From positions 1 to 64,000 of the forward strand of contig DATLXU010000114.1 of assembly GCA_035575515.1 (NCBI GenBank): a stretch of 64,000 bases of DNA, in the 5' to 3' direction. Below, piece by piece: positions 44,509 through 52,463 of the stretch (its first letter is position 1; every line of letters starts with the position of its first letter). The notes below the pieces were generated by a model that ran no database searches, had not been told where the DNA came from, and saw only the letters and a list, made by a program, of their open reading frames with translations. This stretch comes from DATLXU01 sp035575515. Lineage in GTDB: Bacteria; Acidobacteriota; Blastocatellia; UBA7656. Both the position numbers and the translations under genes were made by a program.

Positions 44509-45585
44509 TCACTCCTCACTTGCCATTATCTCTTTAAGCGCGGCAATCAATCGGTCGTTCTCTTCACCCGAGCCGATTGATAATCGAAAATAATCTGCGA
44601 GCATCGGATAGCGGCTCACGTCACGAATCAGTATATCGCGCGCAAGCAACTGCTCGAAAAGTCTTCGCGGCTCAATCCGAGTGCGCGCGACTAAGAAGTT
44701 TGCCGACGAAGGTACAGGCTCGATGCCTCGAATCTTCTTTAGCTCCGCAAACACGCGCTCGCGCTCGCTGATGATTTGCTCAATCATCGGCTTGAGTAAA
44801 TCATACCGCTCACATGCGACTTCGGCAGCCGTCGCAGAAAAGAAGTTCAGATTGTATGGCAGAGTCGCTTTGTGAATCTCGCGCGCAAGCTCCGGTGATG
44901 CGAGCAGGTAGCCGACGCGAAGCCCCGCCATCGCCATCGCCTTTGAAAAAGTCCGAAGCACAATCAGATTCGGCAATTCACCGAGAAGCGGCACAACCGT
45001 CCGGCCTGAGAACTCATGATAGGCTTCATCAACAACAACCACACCATCGAAATCATGAGCCAGCCGAAGCAAATCTTCATCATTGATGCGGCAGCCCGTC
45101 GGATTATTTGGCGAGCAGATAATCACTACATCGGCGCGCTCATTGATCGCTCGCTCGCGGATCGCATCAACATCGAATTGAAGCCCGCTCGTTAGAGGCA
45201 CACTTATGACCTCGCCGCCGAGCACCGTGACGATCTGACGATAGAGCGTGAAGGTCGGCTCAGGCATCACAACGCGCGTGCCCGCCGCGACCGTCACCAT
45301 CAGCGTTGCTTGAATCAACTCATTCGAGCCGTTGCCTGCAAGCGTTCCTTCAGTTTTCCACCCTGCGAACGCAGCCAGCTTTTCCAATAAACTCGATGGA
45401 ACGAAATCGGGATAGCGAGACCATGCGCGATGAGCGAGCCTACGGCTGACTTCCTCTTTTATCTCCGCAGGCATATCGAACGGGTTTTCGTTTTGATTAA
45501 TCTTGATGCTCGCTCGATAAGGCGCGAGCGTGTAGGCCGTGATTGCTCGCACAGCGGGCTTAATTTTTTTGAGAGGATTGTTCAT
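44509..45585 (-). CDS. hisC: Histidinol-phosphate aminotransferase
   Basis: A 358-residue PLP-dependent aminotransferase. LNQNEN-type substrate motif (IKINQNENPF), AGNGSNELI, the SPNNPTGCRI loop and TFSKAMAMAGLRVGY with the PLP lysine are all present. The start at 45585 (MNNPLKKIKPAV) is chosen because the frame further upstream is only the translated palindromic element at 45590-45716 and its loop. It lies between hisD and hisB in the operon. Confidence 0.94.
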   Translation of the reverse strand: MNNPLKKIKPAVRAITAYTLAPYRASIKINQNENPFDMPAEIKEEVSRRLAHRAWSRYPDFVPSSLLEKLAAFAGWKTEGTLAGNGSNELIQATLMVTVAAGTRVVMPEPTFTLYRQIVTVLGGEVISVPLTSGLQFDVDAIRERAINERADVVIICSPNNPTGCRINDEDLLRLAHDFDGVVVVDEAYHEFSGRTVVPLLGELPNLIVLRTFSKAMAMAGLRVGYLLASPELAREIHKATLPYNLNFFSATAAEVACERYDLLKPMIEQIISERERVFAELKKIRGIEPVPSSANFLVARTRIEPRRLFEQLLARDILIRDVSRYPMLADYFRLSIGSGEENDRLIAALKEIMASEE

Positions 45586-45589
45586 AGCC

Positions 45590-45716
45590 GTAGGGGCAGG
45601 GCTTGTCCCTGCCCGGATCGCGCGGTAGCGCAATGATGAAAGATGTAATTCGCACAAATCTGAAATCATTAATGGCCTTGCGGCCATTCAGGCAGGGACA
45701 AGCCCTGCCCCTACAG
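45590..45716. repeat. 127-bp palindromic element between hisD and hisC
   Basis: Perfect 24-bp arms at 45590-45613 and 45691-45714 begin GTAGGGGCAGGGC and are themselves near-palindromes (GGCAGGG-CTTGT-CCCTGCC). The loop holds a second hairpin AATGGCCTTGCGGCCATT (45671-45688). The right end (CTACAG) supplies the TAG stop codon of hisD. The structure is that of a MITE- or REP-like element without coding capacity. Confidence 0.8.
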
Positions 45717-47009
45717 TTTCTCTTTTCTAATCAAAACGGCGCGCTTGTGAGCGGTGAGCCCTTCGCTGTCGGCCATCGCAGCAATCGCATCAGCGTTGCG
45801 CTCAATCGCTTCGCGCGTGTAGCGGATGATGGATTGCCGCTTCAAGAAATCATAAACGCCGAGCGGAGATGAGAAGCGCGCTGTCGCAACCGTCGGCAGC
45901 ACATGATTCGGCCCGGCCAAATAATCGCCGACGGGTTCCGACGACCACGCGCCGAAAAATATCGCGCCCGCGTTTTCGATCATGCTCGCTGCGCGCTCGT
46001 CGTCTTCGGTCATCAATTCAAGATGCTCAGGCGCGATTCGATTGACCAACTCGCTTGCGGCTTCGAGCGATTCGACGACAAATATCGCGCCGTACTTATC
46101 AATCGAGGCGCGAGCGATTTCGCGCCGCTCAAGCTCTAGAAGCTGGCGCTCGACTTCACGCGAGACCTCACGCGCAAACGCTTCGCTAGTCGTGATGCAG
46201 ATGGCCGATGCTTCTTCGTCATGCTCTGCTTGCGCGAGCAGGTCAGCGGCGATGAATCGCGCGTCGGCTGATTCATCTGCGACGACGACGACTTCCGTTG
46301 GCCCCGCGATTGAATCAATGCCCGCCGCGCCATAGACGAGCTTCTTCGCAATTGCGACATGGACGTTGCCCGGCCCGACTATCTTATCAACTCTCGGGAT
46401 TGTTTCTGTGCCGAACGCGAGCGCGGCAACGGCCTGCGCGCCGCCGACGCGATAGACTTCAGTGATTCCAAGCTCATGGATAACAGCGGCAATCACAGGA
46501 TTATTCTCAAACGTGCCGGGGGGCGTTGCGATGACTATGCGGCGAACGCCCGCGACCTGTGCAGGCACTGTGTTCATCACGACCGATGATGGATAGGCAG
46601 CGCGCCCGCCCGGAACATATAACCCTGCCGATGAAACGGGAAGTATGCGCTGACCCAAGACGACGCCGTCTTCAGTTTTGATCTGCCAGCCGCCCTCGCG
46701 TTGATGTTTGTGAAATTCGCAGACGTTTTTTATCGCCTTGCGAAATGCTTCAACGGTGCGATAGTCGGCGCGTGCGGCTGCGCTCTTAATAAATTCAGCA
46801 TCAACGCGAAGCTCATCGGGCCGGAGCCGCACGCCGTCAAATTTTTCAGTGAAGTGAATGAGCGCTTCATCGCCGCCCGCTCGCACGCCTTCTACCACTT
46901 CGCTGACGCGAGCGACCAGGTCGGCATTCATCTGAAGCGAGCGCGAGCGAATGCGTTCAAGCGCGTCATTCTTCGCATCAGGCTTGTAGCTTACAATCTC
47001 CATCATCAT
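45711..47009 (-). CDS. hisD: Histidinol dehydrogenase
   Basis: A 432-residue zinc enzyme that oxidises histidinol to histidine. Typical segments are YVPGGRAAYPSSVVMN, VDKIVGPGNVHVAIAKK, SIAGPTEVVVVAD and AEHDEEA. The late GPNHVLPT signature is also present. Three consecutive ATG codons make the first residue uncertain, and no good Shine-Dalgarno is visible. The stop codon TAG lies within the outer edge of a palindromic element, so the last codon or two may have been set by its insertion. Confidence 0.95.
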   Translation of the reverse strand: MMMEIVSYKPDAKNDALERIRSRSLQMNADLVARVSEVVEGVRAGGDEALIHFTEKFDGVRLRPDELRVDAEFIKSAAARADYRTVEAFRKAIKNVCEFHKHQREGGWQIKTEDGVVLGQRILPVSSAGLYVPGGRAAYPSSVVMNTVPAQVAGVRRIVIATPPGTFENNPVIAAVIHELGITEVYRVGGAQAVAALAFGTETIPRVDKIVGPGNVHVAIAKKLVYGAAGIDSIAGPTEVVVVADESADARFIAADLLAQAEHDEEASAICITTSEAFAREVSREVERQLLELERREIARASIDKYGAIFVVESLEAASELVNRIAPEHLELMTEDDERAASMIENAGAIFFGAWSSEPVGDYLAGPNHVLPTVATARFSSPLGVYDFLKRQSIIRYTREAIERNADAIAAMADSEGLTAHKRAVLIRKEKL

Positions 47010-47112
47010 TAGGTGTCAGGTGTCGGGGGGCAGGGTTGGAAGGCTGCTCCCTTGAAATAGGCTACCAAAGCCAGTTTCAGGGTTGCTGGCCTTTATCACT
47101 GACTCCTGACCT
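47010..47112. repeat. 7-bp repeats with weak inverted symmetry between hisG and hisD
   Basis: AGGTGTC AGGTGTC (47011-47024) and GACTCCT GACCTCT (about 47100-47113) are 7-bp repeats in opposite orientation. They bracket the 86-bp hisG-hisD gap and overlap the end of hisG. The hairpin is imperfect. Confidence 0.5.
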
Positions 47113-47737
47113 CTGCTTTCATCGCATCAATCAAAGCGGCCACAGCCGCGCGCTTCAAGTGATAGCTTGCGCGATTGATGATCAAGCGAGCGGTTGATTC
47201 GGCTACGGTGTCAATCACGATGAGACCGTTTTCGCTGAGCGTGCGGCCCGTCTCGACCAGATCAACGATGTAGTTCGACAGCCCAAGCACGGACGCAAGC
47301 TCAACCGATCCGCTAAGCTGTATCAACTCGACGGGCACGCCGCGCCGCTGAAAATAATCTGCCGTCACTCGCGGGTACTTCGTCGCGACGCGCGCGACGG
47401 CGAGCGGGTTGTAGCCGCGCTCGGCTGATTCGGGCTTGCCCGCGACGACAAGGCGACAGCGACCGAATCCTAAATCGAGCGGCTCGTGAACGTCTGCTTC
47501 AGACTCCATCAGCACATCGCGCCCACACACGCCCGCATCAGCCACGCCGTATTCGACATAGACGGGCACGTCTGATGGCTTGACTAAGATGAATCTGTAC
47601 CGGCCCGACTCGTCATCAATCATCAATCGCCGCGACGCGAGCATTTCATCAGAGACAACAACACCCGCGCGCCGGAACAACTCAAGCGCCTCGTCCTGCA
47701 AACGGCCCTTAGCGAGTGCGATGATTAAGCTGCTCAT
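47096..47737 (-). CDS. hisG: ATP phosphoribosyltransferase, short form catalytic subunit
   Basis: A 213-residue short-form HisG, the first enzyme of histidine synthesis. Landmarks are IALAKGRLQDEAL, VEYGVADAGVCGRDVL, and the PRPP-site region VRIATKYP-like (ARVATKYPRVT) followed by SGSVELASVLGLS. It lacks the C-terminal regulatory domain, so it needs HisZ. Its start overlaps the end of hisZ (ATGA), which fits a fixed HisG-HisZ ratio. Confidence 0.95.
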   Translation of the reverse strand: MSSLIIALAKGRLQDEALELFRRAGVVVSDEMLASRRLMIDDESGRYRFILVKPSDVPVYVEYGVADAGVCGRDVLMESEADVHEPLDLGFGRCRLVVAGKPESAERGYNPLAVARVATKYPRVTADYFQRRGVPVELIQLSGSVELASVLGLSNYIVDLVETGRTLSENGLIVIDTVAESTARLIINRASYHLKRAAVAALIDAMKAEVRSQ

Positions 47738-48831
47738 GCAATCTCGACTTTCTTTCCTTCGCTGCGCAGGCGGCTCGCTTCTTTGAAAGCCGCAACTATA
47801 TCGCTATCGTTTTTTACCTGAACCGCTTCGTCGCCGCGCGCCGCCGCTTCTCTCATCTCAGGTGCGAGCAACTGCGCGAGCCAATCGAGGCAGAGCGAGA
47901 AGCCTACGGCTGATTCATTGCAGCCGAAATTGGCAAGCAATTGATCGTAGCGGCCTCCGCGACCAAGCGCCGCTCCTAGCCCACGCGCGTAAATCTTGAA
48001 CGTCAGCCCCGTGTAGTAATCCAACCCGCCCACATCGCCGAGATCAATATCAATGTACGAACCAATCCCTAGAGCCGCAGCAATCTCATAGACGCGCTCG
48101 ATGTCGTCAAGCGCGGCGAGCGATTTTTGATTCGAGATGAGCTTTCGCGCTTCGCTGATAATCTCGCGCTTGCCCGCGAGCGTAATCAGCCGGCAGAACG
48201 ACGCGCGGCTCGCGCGGTCGGCGTAAGTTTCAAGGAAGCTATTGAGTTGTTCGGTCTCTCTGCGATCAATCAACTCGCGCATCTCGCGGCGGCTTTCTTC
48301 ATCTAGCTCCAATCGTTCAGCCACGCCGTTGAAGAAATCAACGTGACCGAGCGTGATTGTGAAATCTTCAAGCCCAAGACGGCGCAACGCTTCGATGGCG
48401 ACGATTAAAACTTCGGTGTCTGCTTCGAGCCGGTCAGAGCCTATGTGCTCAAGCCCTATCTGATGAAACTCGTACTGGCGGCCTCCGCGCGGCTCGTCCC
48501 ATCTGAAAACTTCGCCTGAATACGACAAGCGAATCGGGCGCGGGTGATTCGCAAATCGAGTGGCGACGGTTCGGGCGACGAGCGAAGTCATCTCAGGGCG
48601 AAGCGCGAGCAAGCGTCCGTCGCGCCCCGTAAAGCGATAAGTTATCTCGGCCTGCTCTTTGCCCATGCCAAGCGCGAACAGGTCTGCGTAATCGAATATC
48701 GGCAGGATGATTTCAGTGTAAGACCAGCCCGCAAAGACGCTCATCATTTCGCGCTCGACGAAGCGGCGCACGCGCACCTCATCCCCGAAGATGTATTGCA
48801 CGCCTGACGGAATTTTCGATAGCGATGACAT
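47734..48831 (-). CDS. hisZ: ATP phosphoribosyltransferase regulatory subunit
   Basis: A 365-residue HisRS-like protein without the full synthetase (no anticodon-binding domain of normal length). The class II core is seen in LALRPEMTSLVARTVATR, YSGEVFRWDEPRGGR and YYTGLTFKIYARGLG, then LGRGGRYDQLL. The adjoining short HisG makes the HisZ assignment firm over a true histidyl-tRNA synthetase. It is the first gene of the his operon, reading away from the methyltransferase gene. Confidence 0.92.
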   Translation of the reverse strand: MSSLSKIPSGVQYIFGDEVRVRRFVEREMMSVFAGWSYTEIILPIFDYADLFALGMGKEQAEITYRFTGRDGRLLALRPEMTSLVARTVATRFANHPRPIRLSYSGEVFRWDEPRGGRQYEFHQIGLEHIGSDRLEADTEVLIVAIEALRRLGLEDFTITLGHVDFFNGVAERLELDEESRREMRELIDRRETEQLNSFLETYADRASRASFCRLITLAGKREIISEARKLISNQKSLAALDDIERVYEIAAALGIGSYIDIDLGDVGGLDYYTGLTFKIYARGLGAALGRGGRYDQLLANFGCNESAVGFSLCLDWLAQLLAPEMREAAARGDEAVQVKNDSDIVAAFKEASRLRSEGKKVEIA

Positions 48832-49001
48832 CGACTCACCACGCTACGAGTTAGATTAAAAAACGTAGCACACGACCGCACCGCTCGCAACGATGGCGAT
48901 ACGAGGCGAAGCGTTGCCGAAGGGGCTTTTGAATATCACGCGGCTGGTTTATTATGAAGCCCGCTCGCGCAGATTGATTTTGACGAGGAACGATGGTTTG
49001 A

Positions 49002-49604
49002 ATGAACGCCTTAGCTTTCAAGGTGATTGAGCCAGGCGTGCCGTTATTTTTAACGGGCGCATTGCACCTGTTTTTTCGGCTGGCTTATTTCTTCTACGTC
49101 GGCTTCAGCCTGCGCGCGGCAGAGCGCGACCGCACGAGCGATCAGCAAATGCGCTACGCGAACTGGCTGAGATTCAAAAAGCGAGCTGCTTTCATACTCG
49201 ATGTTGATGGAGTTACGCTCGCTTTCGTCATAACCGCGAGCCTCAATACAATCACGGGAAACGGCAACCTGATTTATCTCAGAATAATCGGCGCGGCATT
49301 CGTCATAATCGGCATAGCGATAAAAGTGAGCGCGTATCGTGCCATCGGAGTGAAAGGCTATTACTGGTACAACTTCTTTTGCGCCGACGAAGAACGCGAG
49401 TACGTTGCGCGTGGAATCTATAAGTATCTTGATAATCCGATGTACGGGCCGGGCTATCTTCACGCCTTTGGATTTCCATTGTTGTTTTTGTCTTTTTGGG
49501 GATTTTTATTCGCCGCGTTCGATTGGCTGATCGTATGGGCTTTCTATTTTATCTTCGAGCGCCCGCACACGTTTTACCACCTGCGCCAGTACGAGCGCAC
49601 ATGA
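49002..49604 (+). CDS. Integral-membrane methyltransferase of the PEMT/ICMT type
   Basis: A 200-residue multi-pass membrane protein with about five hydrophobic helices. The C-terminal region GIYKYLDNPMYGPGYLHAFG followed by FERPHTFYHL fits SAM-dependent phospholipid or isoprenylcysteine methyltransferases. GAGGAA lies upstream of the ATG. The acceptor could be phosphatidylethanolamine, but similar proteins modify other lipids. Its stop codon directly abuts the stop of the next gene on the other strand. Confidence 0.72.
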   Translation: MNALAFKVIEPGVPLFLTGALHLFFRLAYFFYVGFSLRAAERDRTSDQQMRYANWLRFKKRAAFILDVDGVTLAFVITASLNTITGNGNLIYLRIIGAAFVIIGIAIKVSAYRAIGVKGYYWYNFFCADEEREYVARGIYKYLDNPMYGPGYLHAFGFPLLFLSFWGFLFAAFDWLIVWAFYFIFERPHTFYHLRQYERT

Positions 49605-50033
49605 TTACCTCCCGCCGTTTTGCGCCGCGCTATCCATTGATTTTTTATGCTCAAGCAAATCGGCGTACTGCTGTTCGAGGTCGGCAAGCTCCGTTTCGCG
49701 CGCGGGATCGCCTCGTCGCCTGCTGGTTATACCTCCTACAAGCAGCCTCACGCCTGCGGCTCCGAGTATGAGAGCGCCCCATTGAAGAATCTCCGGCGGG
49801 ATGCCTACGTCGCCCCATACGCCCGCGTTGCCTTTCAATAAATCGTAAGCCGCGCCCGCAGCGAGCAGAATGAAGAACGCGCCCGCGCCCATCGCCGCAG
49901 CAATTCCTGCTCGCGTTTGGTCAAGTTCGGACCCGAGATCGCTTATGCGCGAGCGCAAATCTCCCAAGTGCTCGTCAACGGATTCTCGTTGGCTTGATTC
50001 CTGTTGGATATTTGTGACCGGAGTATCTTGCAT
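49605..50033 (-). CDS. Small membrane protein with coiled coils, function unknown
   Basis: A 142-residue protein I do not recognise. A hydrophilic N-terminal helix (LGDLRSRISDLGSELDQTRAG) precedes two hydrophobic segments (AGAFFILLAAGAAYDLL and WGALILGAAGVRLLVGG) and a charged C-terminal coiled coil (ARETELADLEQQYADLLEH). The start at 50033 is a choice; the frame is open to 50141 but the extension is not protein-like. It lies downstream of lepB on the same strand, with a gap of 121 bp. Confidence 0.55.
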   Translation of the reverse strand: MQDTPVTNIQQESSQRESVDEHLGDLRSRISDLGSELDQTRAGIAAAMGAGAFFILLAAGAAYDLLKGNAGVWGDVGIPPEILQWGALILGAAGVRLLVGGITSRRRGDPARETELADLEQQYADLLEHKKSMDSAAQNGGR

Positions 50034-50154
50034 ACCAATTTTAGATTTTGGATTAACGGAAGTTCGTGAGCTGTGACTTTCAGCAACGCCGCGTCTCTGA
50101 AGAATCCAAAATCGCGCCGCTCGAAGCGCGCCGCGCGCCATGAAAATCCAGAAT

Positions 50155-51207
50155 TCATTTGATGAACGTTCCCGTGCGCCACCAGCGCGAGCGCGTCAGG
50201 ATGTCCGTGATTGGATTAGACGACCCGCCGGGATTTGCGCTGCGGTCTATGGACCAGTAAACGAACATCGCGTGGCCGACTATGCTCGTGCGCGGCACGG
50301 TCCCCCAGCAGCGACTGTCTTCGCTGTTGTCGCGGTTGTCGCCCATGCAGAAATATTGATCGGCGTCGTACTTGCCGTCATTGTCGAGATCATAGACAGC
50401 GCGAAGCTGCGGGTTGCCCGCAATCTCAGGCGGCAGCGGGTCGCCCTTTACCGGGACCTTGAATGGTCCCCTTACTCCGTACTCATAGCACCTTCTCGGA
50501 CTGTCATCCGGCTCAAAGTCAATTCCTTCGTCTTCGACCTTCTGCCTCACGCTGTGCTCGCGGCTCTCGTCGTAGTAGACGGTCCACCGCGCTCCCGCTA
50601 CAGGGCCTTCGTCATGGTCTGGGTCCAGCGGCGTTGATTCAGGATAAGGCTTTCCGTCCGGGCCAATGAATTGATCTTTGACGTAAACGACATGCTCAGG
50701 CAGCGGCTCGCCGTTGATAGAGATCGTCGTGCCCTTGATTTCGATCCACTCGCCCGGAAGTCCGATCACTCGCTTGATGTAGTTGGTCTGCGGGTCGCGC
50801 GGGTATTTGAAAACTATTATGTCTCCGCGGCGAATCTGGCGCGACGGGAACAGCCAGCGAAGCACGGGAACATCCAATCGTTCGTGCGGGCCGAAGATGA
50901 ATTTGTTGACGAGCATGTGGTCCTGCACCCAGATCGTATTTTTCATCGAGCCGGTCGGGACCTTAACGGCTTGCACAATGAAGGTCATGCCGAACAGAGC
51001 CATGATGAGCGTGACGACAGCCGATTCAAAATACTCGCGCGCGGTGCTTTTTTTGAAAGTCGGCGCGTGGGGTTTCTTCTCGTCAACGGTCTTTACTTCC
51101 GGCAGAGCGGGTTCGCGTCTGCCGTCCGTGTAGCGCGATTCGCTCACTTCTGTTCCAGCTTCCTGCTCAGTTTGCAAATCCTGTTCATCGCTCATCGGTT
51201 CATTCAC
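50155..51207 (-). CDS. lepB: Signal peptidase I
   Basis: A 350-residue inner-membrane serine protease that removes signal peptides from exported proteins, many of which are encoded in this window. One membrane helix (about 62-82) precedes the catalytic Ser87 in VPTGSMKNT and Lys145 in TNYIKRVIGLPGE. The C-terminal box CMGDNRDNSEDSR is intact. A long acidic cytoplasmic N-terminus (1-50) and an insert between about 175 and 245 make it longer than the usual form. It follows rnc by 20 bp. Confidence 0.95.
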   Translation of the reverse strand: MNEPMSDEQDLQTEQEAGTEVSESRYTDGRREPALPEVKTVDEKKPHAPTFKKSTAREYFESAVVTLIMALFGMTFIVQAVKVPTGSMKNTIWVQDHMLVNKFIFGPHERLDVPVLRWLFPSRQIRRGDIIVFKYPRDPQTNYIKRVIGLPGEWIEIKGTTISINGEPLPEHVVYVKDQFIGPDGKPYPESTPLDPDHDEGPVAGARWTVYYDESREHSVRQKVEDEGIDFEPDDSPRRCYEYGVRGPFKVPVKGDPLPPEIAGNPQLRAVYDLDNDGKYDADQYFCMGDNRDNSEDSRCWGTVPRTSIVGHAMFVYWSIDRSANPGGSSNPITDILTRSRWWRTGTFIK

Positions 51208-51227
51208 TCCATATCTTCTACTTTTGC

Positions 51228-52277
51228 TCAGGCATCACTGCCGACAGTTCGCCTCTCGTCTTCTGCTTCAATGTTGCTCGAACGCGCAGCCTCATCCGCG
51301 CTTTCAAATGCTGCGCCTTCTGTCGCCCCCGTTTCTTGATAAGGCGATTGCAAGTCGAGCGGGTTCGCGTCATCGCCGTCAGACGCGCCCCCGTTTGACG
51401 CTGCGGCGGCATCAATCGGTTCCGCGTCGTCTGCCTCAAGCGCAATCGGTTCTTCATCGAATCTCAATTCGTCTTCAAGCACAAGCTCTGGCGATTCGTC
51501 AATCACGCGTTTATAGTCTGAGTTTGCTCCCTGTTGCTCCTGGCGGCGCTCTGCAGCAATGGCGTCGAGCATATCGGACGATGCGAGCGCCTCGCGCGCG
51601 GCTTCCTGTTGGGCCAGCTTTATCGTAGGGCCTTCGCCCATCGTGAGCGGGCGGCCAGCGACGCGAAGCTCGACGCGAAAAGTGCGGCGATGGTCGGGGC
51701 CGAGCACCTCGACTACGGCGTATTCTGGCGCGAGTCCTCCCGCCGCCTGCAATCGCTCTTGCAGCGCAGACTTGTAATCAGCGCCAATCATCGCGCTCGG
51801 ATCAACGGCGGCGACCTTGCGGCGCAATTCGCGGCGCAAAAATCTTTCGGCTACACCCACCCCGCCATCAATGTAGATTGCGCCGATGAGCGCTTCGTAA
51901 GCATCGGCCAGCAGCGCGCGCTTGCGCCGCCCGCCCGTTTTCTCTTCGCCGCGATTGAGCAGGATATAGCGACCGAGTTCTAATTCTTCGGCAAGCTCGA
52001 CGAGGCTCGCCTCGCTCACAAGGTAAGATTTGATCTTTGATAATTTGCCTTCCGATAGTTCCGGGAACTGTTCGAGCAGCCACGCGCTGACGACGAATCC
52101 GAGAACGGAATCGCCCAGAAATTCCATCGCTTCGTTGTGCTGACATTTTTCAGCCGCGCGCTCGTTGGCGAAAGAGCGATGCGTCAGAGCGCGGTCAAGC
52201 AATGCGCGAGAGCGAAACGAGTAACCTATCTTCTGCTCAAGCTCAGAAAGCAATTTTTCGCGTTCAAGTGAGATCAT
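51228..52277 (-). CDS. rnc: Ribonuclease III with a long acidic C-terminal extension
   Basis: A 349-residue double-strand-specific endoribonuclease. The signature NEAMEFLGDSVLG (48-60) is perfect and the second catalytic region is DAYEALIGAIYIDGG. A double-stranded RNA-binding domain follows (about 165-235; DYKSALQERLQAAGG). About 105 further residues (about 245-349) are acidic, low-complexity and probably disordered (for example DEEPIALEADDAEPID). Typical RNase III ends near 230-240. The extension is in one continuous frame, so it is not a sequencing frameshift artefact of the usual kind. It is co-transcribed with lepB. Confidence 0.95.
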   Translation of the reverse strand: MISLEREKLLSELEQKIGYSFRSRALLDRALTHRSFANERAAEKCQHNEAMEFLGDSVLGFVVSAWLLEQFPELSEGKLSKIKSYLVSEASLVELAEELELGRYILLNRGEEKTGGRRKRALLADAYEALIGAIYIDGGVGVAERFLRRELRRKVAAVDPSAMIGADYKSALQERLQAAGGLAPEYAVVEVLGPDHRRTFRVELRVAGRPLTMGEGPTIKLAQQEAAREALASSDMLDAIAAERRQEQQGANSDYKRVIDESPELVLEDELRFDEEPIALEADDAEPIDAAAASNGGASDGDDANPLDLQSPYQETGATEGAAFESADEAARSSNIEAEDERRTVGSDA

Positions 52278-52310
52278 ATCAAGGCGCGCGATGGAGCGAC
52301 GCTCACTGAC

Positions 52311-52319
52311 AATATACCA
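52311..52319 (-). promoter_or_regulatory. Extended -10 promoter of rnc-lepB
   Basis: On the minus strand TGGTATATT is an extended -10 box (TGn plus TATATT). It lies just downstream of the 7-bp repeat array. A transcript starting near 52305 would have a leader of about 28 nt to the rnc ATG. No good -35 is present. Confidence 0.45.
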
Positions 52320-52324
52320 CAGGA

Positions 52325-52392
52325 ATTGGTCATTAGTCCTTCGTCATTTGTCCTTTGCCAGAGCGTGGCGGGTAATCAACAAAGGACTAATG
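52325..52392. repeat. 7-bp tandem repeats with inverted partner upstream of rnc
   Basis: ATTGGTC ATTAGTC CTTCGTC ATTTGTC CTTTGCC follow with a strict 7-bp period. CATTAGTCCTT (52331-52341) is perfectly inverted at 52382-52392, giving a hairpin. It shares the GTCATTTGTCCTTTG vocabulary with the array at 24491-24560. Confidence 0.7.
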
Positions 52393-52400
52393 ATAAGATA

Positions 52401-52430
52401 AAGAAGCCAGCCCCGAAGGACTGGCTTCTT
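52401..52430 (-). terminator. Rho-independent-like terminator after the TPR gene
   Basis: AAGAAGCCAG and CTGGCTTCTT form a perfect 10-bp stem with a 10-nt loop, followed on the minus strand by T-rich TATCTTATC. It sits 34 bp after the stop of the upstream minus-strand gene and before the rnc promoter, so it separates two transcription units. Confidence 0.8.
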
Positions 52431-52463
52431 TGAAGTTGAAATGCGTTCGATCGCACGTTGAAG

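Noticed and set aside
45586..45687. 34-residue N-terminal extension of HisC
   Set aside because: It is translated from the palindromic element and its loop and does not resemble HisC; the start at 45585 fits the family.
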